A DNA stretch of 64,000 nt from Dactylellina haptotyla (taxonomy: Eukaryota; Ascomycota; Orbiliomycetes; Orbiliales; Orbiliaceae). The notes beneath the pieces are model-generated. The model did not search any database. It saw only the letters and a program-made list of their open reading frames with translations, and had not been told where the DNA came from. The position numbers were made by a program, and so were the translations under genes. This document shows positions 24,529-35,482 of this stretch, in pieces (position 1 is the first letter of the stretch; the number at the start of each line of letters is the position of its first letter). The stretch lies in assembly GCA_031310005.1 (NCBI GenBank), contig CM062381.1, forward strand, positions 1,860,001 to 1,924,000, given 5' to 3'.

Positions 24529-24534
24529 TTTATA
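24529..24534 (-). promoter_or_regulatory. Candidate TATA box of the histidine-first gene
   Basis: TATAAA on the minus strand about 80 bases upstream of the start codon at 24450, followed by a C-rich stretch. The UGP1 gene has a very similar TATATAAACCCCC context at its own upstream element. Confidence 0.4.
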
Positions 24535-25517
24535 TTAAACCAGAGCCCGTTCTTACAATATTTTTTTATGTATAAAACAACCCTCTGATGAGAAGTTATT
24601 CTATATGTGACGATCAAGAGTGGGAATGCGGCAGAGAATGCTGATAAATGAGCTCCCAACCTCTGCGAGAAATGAAAGTCTTTTTTGGTCGTACTTTTCT
24701 GTGTGTTTTTTTTGTGGTTGTTTAAATTGTCTGTAGCTAGTAGCTAATAGTATCCAGTACCCGTTACGGCTATTCGAGGCGAATAGGGAAGATGGTTGAA
24801 AGAGAGTGAATGAATGCAAGTGTATTGAACGAGCGTAGTAGCTGTGGTGGGCAACGCGAGCTGTGATTAAAATGCAACAAGATGGAAAGGAAAGAGGTCC
24901 TGCCCAGTCGCTCAGCGAATACGAAGAAAAAGATGCACGATTGGGAAAGAAAAAAGAAGGAAAGAGGGGCGGCAGAAGAGCCAAGAATATATATGATTCC
25001 GGCACTATCGAGCAGATAGGAACTAAGTGGCCTGGCGATGCACGTTTCAGCCGTTATCACGCTGACGTCTACACTTGCTGGATCGCTGCTAGCCCGCTGT
25101 GAAACAGAAACGCTCCGTTGCCTTGAGGTCACAACGCACGCTGTGCTCGCCCGGTGAGCTGTGCGGCTCGAAGAGGCACTGCAGGGCACTACTCGTTTCG
25201 ACGCAAGACGGAGCTAGCCTGGCACCGACGTTCGTATCGGGTAGCGCGAGGCGAGCAGAAGGCGGAAGAATGGCAAGGAAAGGTATTCGGGGTGTCGGTG
25301 TCGTGGGATGGATAGATAGTTAGTTAGTTAGCTGGTTGGAAGCAGCAGAATTTCGTCGCCCTATATACGTACAGCCCAGCTGTGTTGTCCTGTTGAAGAA
25401 TAGATGATGATGATAATAATAATATATGGCATAACCAGCCCGGATTCAGCACCCGCCTTGCAGATAAATCGAGAAAGAGGCGGAAATTTAAAATTGCCCG
25501 GCACAAGGTAAAAAAAG

Positions 25518-25539
25518 AGCTCTCGAGCTGTCGAGAGCT
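25518..25539. repeat. Perfect 9-bp inverted repeat with 4-nt spacer
   Basis: AGCTCTCGA, spacer GCTG, TCGAGAGCT. It could form a hairpin or be a dyad binding site. It lies about 1.1 kb upstream of the histidine-first gene in a gene-free region. No function can be shown. Confidence 0.6.
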
Positions 25540-26280
25540 TCCTCCAGTGGCTTGTTATATATTTAGACCACCAATATATATATCCAGTGCGAGCACACGC
25601 GAGAGTCAACATTAATATCGCCTGCTGGATCTCGAGAACATGGGTCGCCAGCAATGCACTGGACGTGGGCCGCCCACCCCCCCATGGCTGTCAAAACACC
25701 CCGGCACGGCCAAAAAAGAAAGGAAAAATACGATCAAGACAACACGCGGTCGGTCTCCAGGATACAAACGAGTATCTGAGTCGTGCGAGGGCGAAATCCG
25801 GTCTTTCTCTCCCTCTTCCACGTCTCTGTCTGCGGGAACGGGGTTGCTGTTTCATCAGCATCTCGATCCCACAGCCAATGGACCCGACTGTGCACATTCG
25901 CAAACCGAGAGCAATGGAGTCGTTCCCATAGTTTTCAGAAGTGACCCTTGTCGAGAGAAAGGAAAAAAAGAAAAGGAAAGAGACTGGGCCCCCTCTATCC
26001 TCTTCCTCGCGAGTCGCATAAACCTCCAAACCACAGGTTCCCGATAAATCTGAACGCTGTGCCAACAGCCGCCGCGCATTCGCTCCCGCTTATTGCCCAA
26101 AGCCCCTGCACCCCGGTCCGCACCAGAACAGGTCCAGAACTTCTGCTCAATGGGAAATGCACAGAGCAAAAATAGCATTGTTTCTGAAATCCTCGCCTCC
26201 CATGCGATCGCGCCTGGCGCCCACTTTATTCCGAGGACACTGCTGTCTTGCCCTACTGACTCGACCGGGTGACGGGGCCT

Positions 26281-26299
26281 GCTCTCTCTCTCTCTCTCC
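26281..26299. repeat. CT dinucleotide run
   Basis: About nine TC units in the gene-free region. Simple-sequence tract without apparent coding role. Confidence 0.75.
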
Positions 26300-27570
26300 C
26301 CGGCCACAATGCTTTCCTCCCTCTCGCTGTGTCTAGGTCTCTCGCCGCATCTCGCGGCGAATAGGATCGCGACATAGACTTCCTGTTCCATCGATGTGAT
26401 ACCCGCATGAACTCCAGAGCGCCCGGGCAGCCGGGTATACGTAGCCACAGGTCCCACAGTTCTTTTTGCGTTCCTCTCCCAAGAAAGCTAGGGGAAAGGG
26501 CCGTCCGCATCACTCTTTCCGACCGTGATTGCGAATTTCCAATAGAATATGGAAATTCAGCATGCAGGTTCGGAGCAGAAAACAACGCGTGTTGGGTGGG
26601 AATACCAATTTCGAGCGTTCCCATTGGCTGCGGAGGTCGCTGCATTCCCAACTTCAGATGAAACCTAGCGCCTATTGGAAAAGGAAAAGGAAAAGAAAAA
26701 AAATAGAGCTTAGAGCAACACAGCAGAGCCCCGTTGCACCATTCCTCGCTATCGAAAATACCACCCGATGACTAAAGGAGAAGACTTACCGGAATCGTCA
26801 TTGTCGTCGACGCCGACGCCGGCTCAGAAGGGTCCGATCGAATCGACGTGGTATCCCACTAGCGTTCGTTTCAACGTTTCAAAAAGAGAACATTTATCAC
26901 AGTCACACGATATCATCCCATCATTCGCCTTTACAAATTTAGCAGAAAAACAAGTGCAGTGCCACACTGCTCCTCAAAGCGGTTATTGCACGCGTAGAAA
27001 AGTCTGTCTGCTTCTCTTCGGTCACTGTGCCACCAAGGAGTTATACGATAGCAAATTACCTGGTTAATATCCTTTTGTTTCGTTTTTTGTTATCTCCAAT
27101 AGGGAAACATGATAACTTTAGTAAAGTTAGCCGATAGCTCTGGAGCTGCGAGCTCGAGCTTTCGAAACCCGCAACTAGCGAAAGCCACCAGCACCACACG
27201 CCGGTTGGACGTTACATACATGTCTCTCAAAGAAGGAAAACTAAAGAAACAAGAAAATTCGTAAACAAGGTCTCCGATACCCGATTCATCAGTAAGCTTC
27301 CAGCTGCATTTATCGTGTTTTGTTTTTTTGGTCTTGATTCATCTGTATGTGTAATTCATTATCATCATCAATAGAAGAAAAAGATATTAGGCGTGTCGCC
27401 GACAAAGGCTCCCTCAACCCGTAAAAGTGCGTTTCCTCTCGCCCCAACCAAAATATAGTAATAAAAAATAAAAAATAAAATAGATAATGGCGCAGGGTGC
27501 AGTTTTTACAAAGAACAAGAATAATGATAAGTATGGGTTCGACTAAGAGGGCGCAGACGCGGCAGTCGTT

Positions 27571-29606
27571 TTAATGTTCGAGCAAACGAAGCGACCCTTG
27601 GACGACAACATTCTCGAGGATACTGCCAGGTGGGATATCAATCGTGCTGCCTTCGCTCGCAACGATAATGACGGTTCCTAAAAAAAAAAACACGGCTATT
27701 AGAATCATATTCTAGAAATCATAACGGAGCAGTTAGAACCTACCCTTCAATGTAACCTTCCTTCCCAAATTGACAGCTCCAATGATTGTCAGATGGTCCA
27801 ACTCCAACATCCTAGGGATGCTAGGAATTCTCTTCTGGAAGTCGGAGACTTTCTTAAAGTGCGTACCCAGCTTGATCAAAGGCGCTGGCCCGAATCTCGA
27901 GGCATCAATCGTCAGCTGTCCGTGCTTCAGAGAATACAAGTCCGACTTCACAAGCATAAGATCGGAGCAGGTCTTGACAGGCAAGAAGCGGCGACGTGGA
28001 ACGTTGACACCGTGAGAACCCTTGAAGTGACGGATAGCAGCACCAACAGCTGTCTCAAGCTGGACAACGGATAGATCAGACTCTCCCTTACCGACAGAGA
28101 CGGTCTTGTGGTTGGGGATGATCTCGAGCTCGAGTTCGTTATTCTCAACAACGCGCTTGATCGCCTTGAGGCTCAACCAAATGTTGTTGGTATTGAAGTA
28201 TTTGAACTTTTTGATCGACTTGAAGTCCTGCTCGTGCTCTTTGGGAACTTGCGCTATTTCGAGCAGGCGCACGGTACCTTCGTAATCGATGATGGTACCA
28301 CCCTTAACGTCGGCCTTGGTCTTGTCCGTCAACTCCATGATGTACTCGGCACCGGTATCGTTCAAGTGCTGGAGAATGTTGAGATCAACAACGGCTCCCA
28401 AGTTGTCAACATTGCTCAAGAAGAGCCATTCGACACCTTGCTCGATGAGCTGATCGAGAATCCCGGAGTTGTTCAGCGACTCGAAGACGTCACCGTGGCC
28501 GGGTGGGTACCAAGTATCGATCGAAGAGTCGAAGTCCTTGGCAACGGGGAGGAGGGAATCCTTGTGGATACGTGGGAACCGGGACTGGTTGAAGGTGAGA
28601 ATATCGATGTTGTGTCCCTCATACTTTTTGATAATGCTCTGGGTGTCATCGTCGGTGTTGAAGGAGTTCATGAGAACGAACGGGACGTTAACCTTGTGGG
28701 TGTGGTTGAGATATTCGATTTGACGGACGGAAAGATCCAAGAAGGACATGCCATCACGGACCTCGATGACGGACTTGGGTCCGACGCAACCCATAGAGGT
28801 ACCAAGACCTCCATTGAGCTTGAGGACAGCGAGTTTGTTGAGGAGGTCGGTGTTATTGCTCTCCTGAAGGGTGTCGTAGGAGATAACCTGCTTGGGATTT
28901 GGAGGGGCAATGAGATCCCAATCCCTGTCCGCTCGCCGGGAGAATTAGCACCGGGTTATGCGTGCATGCGGAACAAACGCAAAGAGACCAAAAAAAAACG
29001 TGATAGAATAGCCGGTTTGGCGGGGTAGGAGGGGTAGCAATTACAGTGTGGTTCCTTTAGCTTTATCCTGGAGGTATCGGCGGAACAGAGCGAAAAAGTT
29101 GTCCATTTCAGTCTCGAACTTCTGTACGGCCAGAGCAACATCGTGGTTAGCTGGTTACAGTTCTACGGGTTTTCTTTACACAACGCAAGATTGGGATGGG
29201 CCCCGAAGATGGTTGAGGAGGTGGAGTGCGTACCTTCTTTGTCTGAGGATCGTTGACGGTGTCGGCCAATCTGTTCAGGGCATTTCGCATTTGGCTGGCA
29301 GCCACCGATGTCGACGTATTGTCGAAGGCCTATTTCCGTAGAACGAGAGCCGGCAAGTTAGTGGTGTGTTCGCAAGAGAAAAAACCGCGTGGGGAATCGC
29401 AGCCCGTGCGCGTAGACAGTATATGTCATAGTAGAGCCCGACCTTGAGTGAGCCTCTCCTCTGTCGGGGGGAGTCTTGCATCGCGGGGCAAGTTTGGAAG
29501 GGAATTGGCAACTTACAAAGGCACTCTGGGACTTTGGGTGTCTTCTAGACGTGGTGAAGCCCTCAGGGTTCAGAAGGGAGTTACCCGCGAAAGAAAGTTT
29601 CGACAT
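27571..29606 (-). CDS. UGP1: UTP-glucose-1-phosphate uridylyltransferase
   Basis: Makes UDP-glucose from UTP and glucose-1-phosphate for cell wall glucan, glycogen and trehalose synthesis; cytosolic and normally octameric in fungi. Five exons in transcript order: 29606-29517, 29329-29234, 29121-29045, 28924-27744, 27677-27571; 516 residues, the usual eukaryotic length. The nucleotide-binding signature [16 protein letters not shown] is followed by [30 protein letters not shown] and [11 protein letters not shown] are classical UGP blocks. The C-terminus is a left-handed beta-helix ([32 protein letters not shown]) that mediates oligomerisation. The first three exons encode only about 88 residues and are defined by good GT-AG borders. 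A TATA-like element lies 125 bases upstream. Confidence 0.96.
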
Positions 29607-32600
29607 TTTGAGGCAATTGATATGCGGATCTGAGCTTCAATTGGGGGCGAGTTTGGTATTTTAAGAACGGGGAGATGAACGGACGAGAGACGGCGAGGCC
29701 TGAGTTTTCTGCGCGAGGTCGAAGGGGGTTTATATGGTCAGTTCGCCTGTCCTGGAGAGCAAGTGGATGGGATGATGCAGTTAGGTAGAAAATGGCCCGA
29801 GACCAGGGCCGGCAGGTGAGGGATATTATTATCACACAGCAATCAAACCGCAGGAGGGCTTCGACGACGCAGAACGGATTCGAATCCTCGCCCTGGGAGA
29901 GAAAGAAAAAATTAAATAGAATAACGGAAGGGTAAGATGGCAGTATGGTCACAATTGGCCGGTGTAGCGTGAAGACGGTAGCTGTGTCTCCGCCCTTTTA
30001 TAAACTCGAACCGGCCAAAGAAGCCCCGCGCGAAGAGGGGCCGTCGATGGCAAATGCTAATTAATTCTCGCGGGCCAACCAATTATGTCATACGGCTATC
30101 GATAAGTCGGTCACTTCTTCGACATGTCGTTCCACATGCAAATCCTCATCCCCAACCGCGTGCTTGTTCTGCATTGCAACGGGGGGTCGACGCTCTGTAA
30201 CAGAGCTGCCTGCCTCTTGGCCCGGCACCCAGCGACCGCTTTCGCATCGCCAGAGTTACGGTTGGGGGCAGGCCTGAGCTCGGACGGAGCTTCAGCGTTG
30301 AGGTGACCGCAGATGGAATGAGGAGGGTACCTTGGGGCAGGTGTCCTGTAGTGTAGCTCGGGCGAAACATAGTGGGGCCAACCCTTACCTAATCTAGCCG
30401 ATGAAGAGTCGAGTCCCAACGAAGTCTGAGGAGATCAAGTTTTCGAAGAGAAAGAAATGGCAATTGACGAGAGGTATGACGCCGGGAGAAAATTCGGAGA
30501 TCCCTTGAGGCTCGAGGGCAAAGGGGAGCTGGGCAGCTAACTGGAGCTTTGGTGGCGACGACGAAGGTGGGAAGAAGAAATAAAAAGAACCTCAAGCTTC
30601 TCAAAGGCAACGGCGGAGGGGATCCAGTGCTCTTTTTAAATGCTTCAAGAACGTCCTCAGCTCAGTCTTCTCTCTCTCCTTCTTTCTGTCTCTCTACATC
30701 TTGCCGTCAAAGATATAGAGCTGTCAAGGGGTACGGTACGTATACCCCTGGACGCGTTCTTTTTTTTTTTTCACTTTTCACAGTTTCGAGCTGTGAAATA
30801 CTGAGATACCTGGTATGTCATATCACATCACCTTGCCGTTGGATTGTTCCGAATCACTTCAAGCTGCCCTCCAAGCTAGCTTACCTCAGCTAGCCCGGCC
30901 AGGCCTGCGCGAGGCTTGCAGCAAAAACCTCTCTCATTGGAATTTCCGCACCTCGACCTTATCACAAACCCCAACAGGGTGCCTTGTGCCATAAAGCAAG
31001 CAAGCTCCGGACCAGAAAAAGGAAGAAAAGAATCAGACAAAAGCGGGTCCAGAAGGGAGAGCTAGAGGTGCAGCATGCAGTAGCAGAAAACCTCATTTAA
31101 TCGTGCATTTCTTTCTATCATTCAGAAAGTCGGCAAGTATTTTTCGGTACCTCGCCCAGGTCTAAAGGCGCGCCAAGCATACCGAACTGCTAGGACTCTC
31201 TGATACACATGCTCAGACGGCTGCATGAAATTGGACGGTTCTTGATCGAGGTCCCTACTGCAGGGGGCAAACGAAATCGAGAAGAGCGAGCAAGAAATAA
31301 AATACCGCTTTGCAAAAAAAAAAAAAAGTCTTAGGGTACCCCTAGCGTCTACGTAGAATATCTATCCATCATTGAAGGTAGTGAAGAATTTTCTATTTTT
31401 TTCCCCTTTCGTTCGTATAGTGTCTGGGCGAATTATTCCGAAAAATTCTTGCGCAATTTTTTGGAATCCCAATGATGGAACCCTCCCCTGCTGTCCCTCG
31501 AAATTTCGTCGGATTATTCCTGCTGCATTGCTCGCGGGCCGAAGGCCTTAGGATTTTGTCCGTCGAGTCAGCGGTGGGGGTTTTCGCTATCTGTTGAATT
31601 AACAGCCTCATGGGAGCGCCTATTAATTTCGCTCCGTGACACCCATGACGACGGCTGCGTGATTAACCCAACCTCGAGCTTTTTTGTGTTGCGGGATCCT
31701 ATCAACTCACCTCAATTTACAGCTTACTCGGGCTTGGAGAACGGGACATTCTGAAGAAAAAAAGGGTTCAAAATTTAATAATGGCAGCCAAAACCTGACG
31801 CTAGGTGTTATCCATTCCCCGCAGGGTACAAAGGAAAATGATACAAAGGAAAAGAAAGGGTGGGTTGTGTATATGTACAGGAGTATTAAAAACGTAATAG
31901 GGCAAGTTGTATGTATATGGTATAATTGTTCGACCAGAAGCCTGAAATATTAAAATCCTTCTCTCGCTCCAAGTGATATGTATAGTAAAGGAAAGGGAAA
32001 GAATGGAAAGTGTATAAATATTAAAAAATAAAATAAAATAAGTAGGGGGAAGATACCTACCGAAGAAAAAGAAAACTCCTCGAAACTCCGTAACCTAAAA
32101 GAACTCCAGTAAATATCCCTATGTATTCCACCAATCCTTTAAAAGATCGGAGGTTGAAGGAAGAACGCTATACAAAAGAAAGAAAAGAAGAAAACGAAGA
32201 GCTTGTACTTCCCCAACCTCCTTGTGCTGCTATCGGACATCTTGCTGAACAGGAAGTCGATTCGCCTCCAAGTGCTTGTGTAACAGCATGAAAAGCTGAT
32301 TGAAGGTAGGTAAGCGAAGCGGGAATACCACCAAGAACTGCAATTGCCGATTCTCGTGGCTTTCCTTTCAAGAGGTGGAAATAAAAGTAATAAAAAGAGG
32401 AAGACTGGAGGAAGAAAAGACTTGTCCACTTTCGCTATATGACCGGGGTCTTCTGGTTCATGATTTCAGCTGCGCACGTTGGGCGCCGCAGGAATGCATG
32501 AGGGTCCTTAGGAATGTCAGCTGTTTGCAAATTAAAGACTTCAACAAAAGGCTGCGCGTTCCTCGACACCCAACCAATTAGGTCGTTGCCTTCCTTAAGG

Positions 32601-32750
32601 CTGAGTGGGGGTATAATTAAATAAATGTTTGAAGAAAGTATAAAATGGTAGTGAAGAAAACGGATGATAATAGTGTCGTAAAGTTCGTCTCAGTCGTGAT
32701 ATTTTAATTTTTAGAAGAGAGAAATATTCTATTGAAGCAGAATATTGTCT
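29607..32750. other. Long gene-free region upstream of UGP1
   Basis: About 3.1 kb between the UGP1 start codon and the stop of the small membrane protein gene, both on minus. The first few hundred bases should be the UGP1 promoter and leader, with a TATA-like element near 29729. The rest has mixed composition, several A or T runs (30762, 31314) and no supported coding region or RNA gene on either strand. Confidence 0.4.
29729..29734 (-). promoter_or_regulatory. Candidate TATA box of UGP1
   Basis: TATAAA on the minus strand, about 125 bases upstream of the UGP1 start codon, within CATATAAACCCCC. Confidence 0.4.
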
Positions 32751-33371
32751 TTACGCCTTCCTCGCCAGAAGCACCAAAACACCCGCGGCGATACCGCCAA
32801 TAACAATAAAAGAGAGTGCGAGGATGAAGACCATGCGGAGCTGGTAGGATGACTGAAATCTGTCAAAGAGGGACATTCTAACCCAATACATTAGCAAATA
32901 TTTCTTCCGTAAAATGGAATGAATATCTGAGGAGGAGGGGCCATACTCATGAACCTCATAGACGCTTTCAACATCCGTCACCCGTCGGTCTCGGCCGCAG
33001 TTCGCGTGCGGGGGCGTGAGGTAATCCGCCATCGCTTCTTTCTCATACGAGCCCAAGTAGATGGGCGGGGGTGGGGTGAAGTTGAACGCGGAAGATGTCA
33101 TGGAGAAAGTCGTCGACACGGCAGTTGCGGGTCTGCTGGGTCTATAAGGAACGAGCGCTCTGCTAGTAGAGGCATCATTGGACGAGAATGCTACTGGTGG
33201 ACGAGAAACTACGGGTATGGAGGTCATTGATACCCGGTAGGGGTTGGAAGGACTAGGGTCGAGGTTGAAATGGAGCGAGCCGTTTTCGATACTCAGTCTT
33301 GGAAGGGTCGGGGCCGGAGACCCATTGATCTCTCTGGAAGACACATTGTGGAAGAACATTTGGAAAACCAT
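32751..33371 (-). CDS. Small protein with C-terminal membrane anchor, function unknown
   Basis: I do not recognise this gene. Read straight through it encodes 206 residues. The preferred model removes an in-phase 69-nt intron (32946-32878, GTATGG donor, GCTAATG branch-like site, TTAG acceptor) and gives 183 residues from exons 33371-32947 and 32877-32751. The N-terminal two thirds are rich in Ser, Pro and Thr and look disordered. A basic and aromatic patch (MSLFDRFQSSYQLR) precedes one strong hydrophobic segment (MVFILALSFIVIGGIAAGVL), and the protein ends LLARKA, so it looks tail-anchored. There is no signal peptide. A TATATAAAGG element lies about 320 bases upstream on the minus strand. Isolated position in a gene-poor stretch gives no functional clue. 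Confidence 0.6.
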   Translation of the reverse strand: MVFQMFFHNVSSREINGSPAPTLPRLSIENGSLHFNLDPSPSNPYRVSMTSIPVVSRPPVAFSSNDASTSRALVPYRPSRPATAVSTTFSMTSSAFNFTPPPPIYLGSYEKEAMADYLTPPHANCGRDRRVTDVESVYEVHEYGPSSSDIHSILRKKYLLMYWVRMSLFDRFQSSYQLRMVFILALSFIVIGGIAAGVLVLLARKA

Positions 33372-33692
33372 TTTGAATATCTATGGTATGGGTGTAATAT
33401 CTCAACGAGGGGATAGAACTGGTGTGTCGTGGCAGACTCTGAAAAGAGAGTCTCAAAGGAAGGAAGGAAGGAAAGATATCTATTTTTTTTTTTAAAAAAA
33501 AAACTGAAATACTTAGAACGAGTGGTTATTTCAACGTTGGTAGTATATTGAGGACGAAAAACGAGTGTGGTACAAGAAAAATTGTACGATGGTTCGGGGA
33601 CGTTGATACCGATGCTGATATCACGGAAGAGAACGTTGAGGGGATGGTTGATTCCTGGGTTCCAGGAAAATAGAACAAGTCCACGCCTGACC

Positions 33693-33698
33693 TTTATA
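33693..33698 (-). promoter_or_regulatory. Candidate TATA element of the membrane protein gene
   Basis: TATATAAAGG on the minus strand, about 320 bases upstream of the start codon at 33371. The distance allows a long leader, so the assignment is weak. Confidence 0.3.
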
Positions 33699-35372
33699 TA
33701 TCTGCGGAGAATACCCAATATTATTTGTATATAAAATATCATGTCGACGGTGATATTCGACAATTTGCGGTGCCTAAATGAGACTAGCGCTTGGGGTGAT
33801 GGCGCCGCATGTCGGCGGCTTTTCCATGAGGTTACAGTGGGGTTTGATGGACGCGGTCAAATTTGGGGGCGAGAACGCCTCATTAAAGAGGATCGGCTAG
33901 TATTATTTGACAGCTGAGGAATAGTCGAGATTTTTTTTTTTAGACGATAGTTCTCCAGCCATGCTTTTACAAGAGAGGCAAGATGGCTATGCCGTTGCGT
34001 TCGGGTACTCGTCCTTTTTTCTTCAAGCTATACATTTCTCGCTGTAGGGAGGCTTTAGTTACATGATGCGCGTTATCCTTTCTGGCGGCATTGATATTGT
34101 ACCGGTCTGTATGCATGCAACTCGAACAGCCTTTATCGGCGTTATTTCGTTGGAAACTGCATTGCATTGCTAATTCTGTGCCATCTAAACATACAAGATG
34201 ATAGCGGACGTTTCCCGGGAGAAGAAATAAACTGGATCACCATGATTTTTTTATTATCGATAGTCCAATTAATGCTATAGTCTTGTTCGTAATAAATAAT
34301 AAATTTAAGAGTGGATCTAGTTTAAGAGTTATATTGTCGAATGCTGCGGGTCTGGGCTCCGAAGTGTGAAGCCCCGAGTGGGATGGCGAGTTGTTGCGAT
34401 CCAATGTCCCAAAGCGGCTAGGCCGGCGGGCCAATCAAAAAGCAGTATAAGCACAGGCCCGATCGTTAAAGTTTCCTCTTGGCGTTCCGTCTGCTACTTG
34501 TCCAGGATCACCGTGCTGAATATCAATAGCTACAGATGCTGAATACTGCAGTTCTTGATCTCAGTGCTAGACGCGATGGTAGAGAATAAAATCGGGAACG
34601 TATAATGGCCATTTGAGACTGTTACAGAATTGATTCTTTCAGTTTCCTGTGCGCAACCCTGAGAGCCGTTGGTGCATTGTTGAATGGGCGAATTCAAACA
34701 ACATCAACACCAGATTTCCAACTCGAGAAACAGATAAACACCAATATCAATAAATATTCAGGCGAAACATAAATGTCAATAATAATGACATGACGACGGG
34801 AGTGGGGCGGCTGTGATCTATCCGCCTACCGAGACTGACGGAAAACCGCCACAGAATTTTTCTTGTCTCTCTTTCAGCCTCTTAAACCGGCGTTTGTCCA
34901 AATGTGCGGCGGGACTCACGCAACAATACAGCCCAACCCGCGAAAATCTCCGCGCCATCATCACCAAGTGCCGCGGACCCACCGCTTGACATCCAATCGA
35001 CATATGCTCAAGACCGCAAAAACATAAACACAATTACATTATTGGTTTGCTTAATTTAGCATACAGCTGGTTGGTCTAGAAGAAGAAAAGAAGGGTCCCA
35101 GACGCCAAATTTCCGATAGGAAACCGCGCGAGCGAGCTATGGCTCTCGCTCACGCAGCTGGTAGTGCTATATATCTCCGTATATTAAAACGTAAAACAAT
35201 ATAATCGTAGGATCTGAACCAAAATAACCGTACGAGCACGCTTTTAGCACTACAAGATATCAGATGAAGAACTCCCCGTTCTATTCTCTTACAAATTTCC
35301 GGTAACCAGTAGATTCAATTTCACGACTACCCAAAACGAATCGCTAGGCCTCATTTTTCTTCTTGAGAGAAA

Positions 35373-35423
35373 ATGAACGATCTTAACCGCCAAGTCGATA
35401 TCAAACAGTGGTTTAAATTTTGA
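35373..35423 (+). promoter_or_regulatory. Candidate upstream open reading frame
   Basis: An ATG followed by 15 more codons and TGA (MNDLNRQVDIKQWFKF) ends 59 bases before the start codon of the 710-residue gene. If it is inside the transcript leader it could lower translation of the main frame. No transcript start is known, so this is inference. Confidence 0.3.
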
Positions 35424-35482
35424 TCGCCTCTGGAGTCGAAAGTACTTTTAAACCCCGCCGAATCCACTACCACCCCCCAGTA

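Larger units (their letters stand above)
24451..27570. other. Long gene-free region upstream of the histidine-first gene
   Basis: About 3.1 kb between the start of the histidine-first protein gene and the stop of the UGP1 gene, both on minus. It probably holds an extended promoter of the former and the 3' UTR of the latter. Seen in it: a TATA-like element, a perfect hairpin-forming inverted repeat near 25518, and a CT dinucleotide run. Open frames up to about 200 codons (for example 25855-26457 minus, 26768-27067 plus) are of low-complexity composition and lack recognisable domains. Confidence 0.4.
33372..35482. other. Divergent gene-free region
   Basis: About 2.1 kb between the small membrane protein gene (minus) and the unrecognised 710-residue gene (plus). 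It contains a TATA-like element at 33693 on minus and a short upstream open frame at 35373 on plus. AT-rich overall, with no supported gene, transposon or RNA. Confidence 0.4.

Noticed and set aside
26768-27067. 99-codon plus-strand frame
   Set aside because: No recognisable domain, signal peptide or conserved block, and random frames of this length are common in the window.
28108-29028. 306-codon open frame antisense to UGP1
   Set aside because: Fully opposite the catalytic exon of UGP1, which carries all family motifs.
29860-29890. tRNA T-loop-like GGATTCGAATCC
   Set aside because: It is only a palindrome: the 5-bp T stem does not pair on either strand and no A box, anticodon arm or acceptor stem can be found around it.
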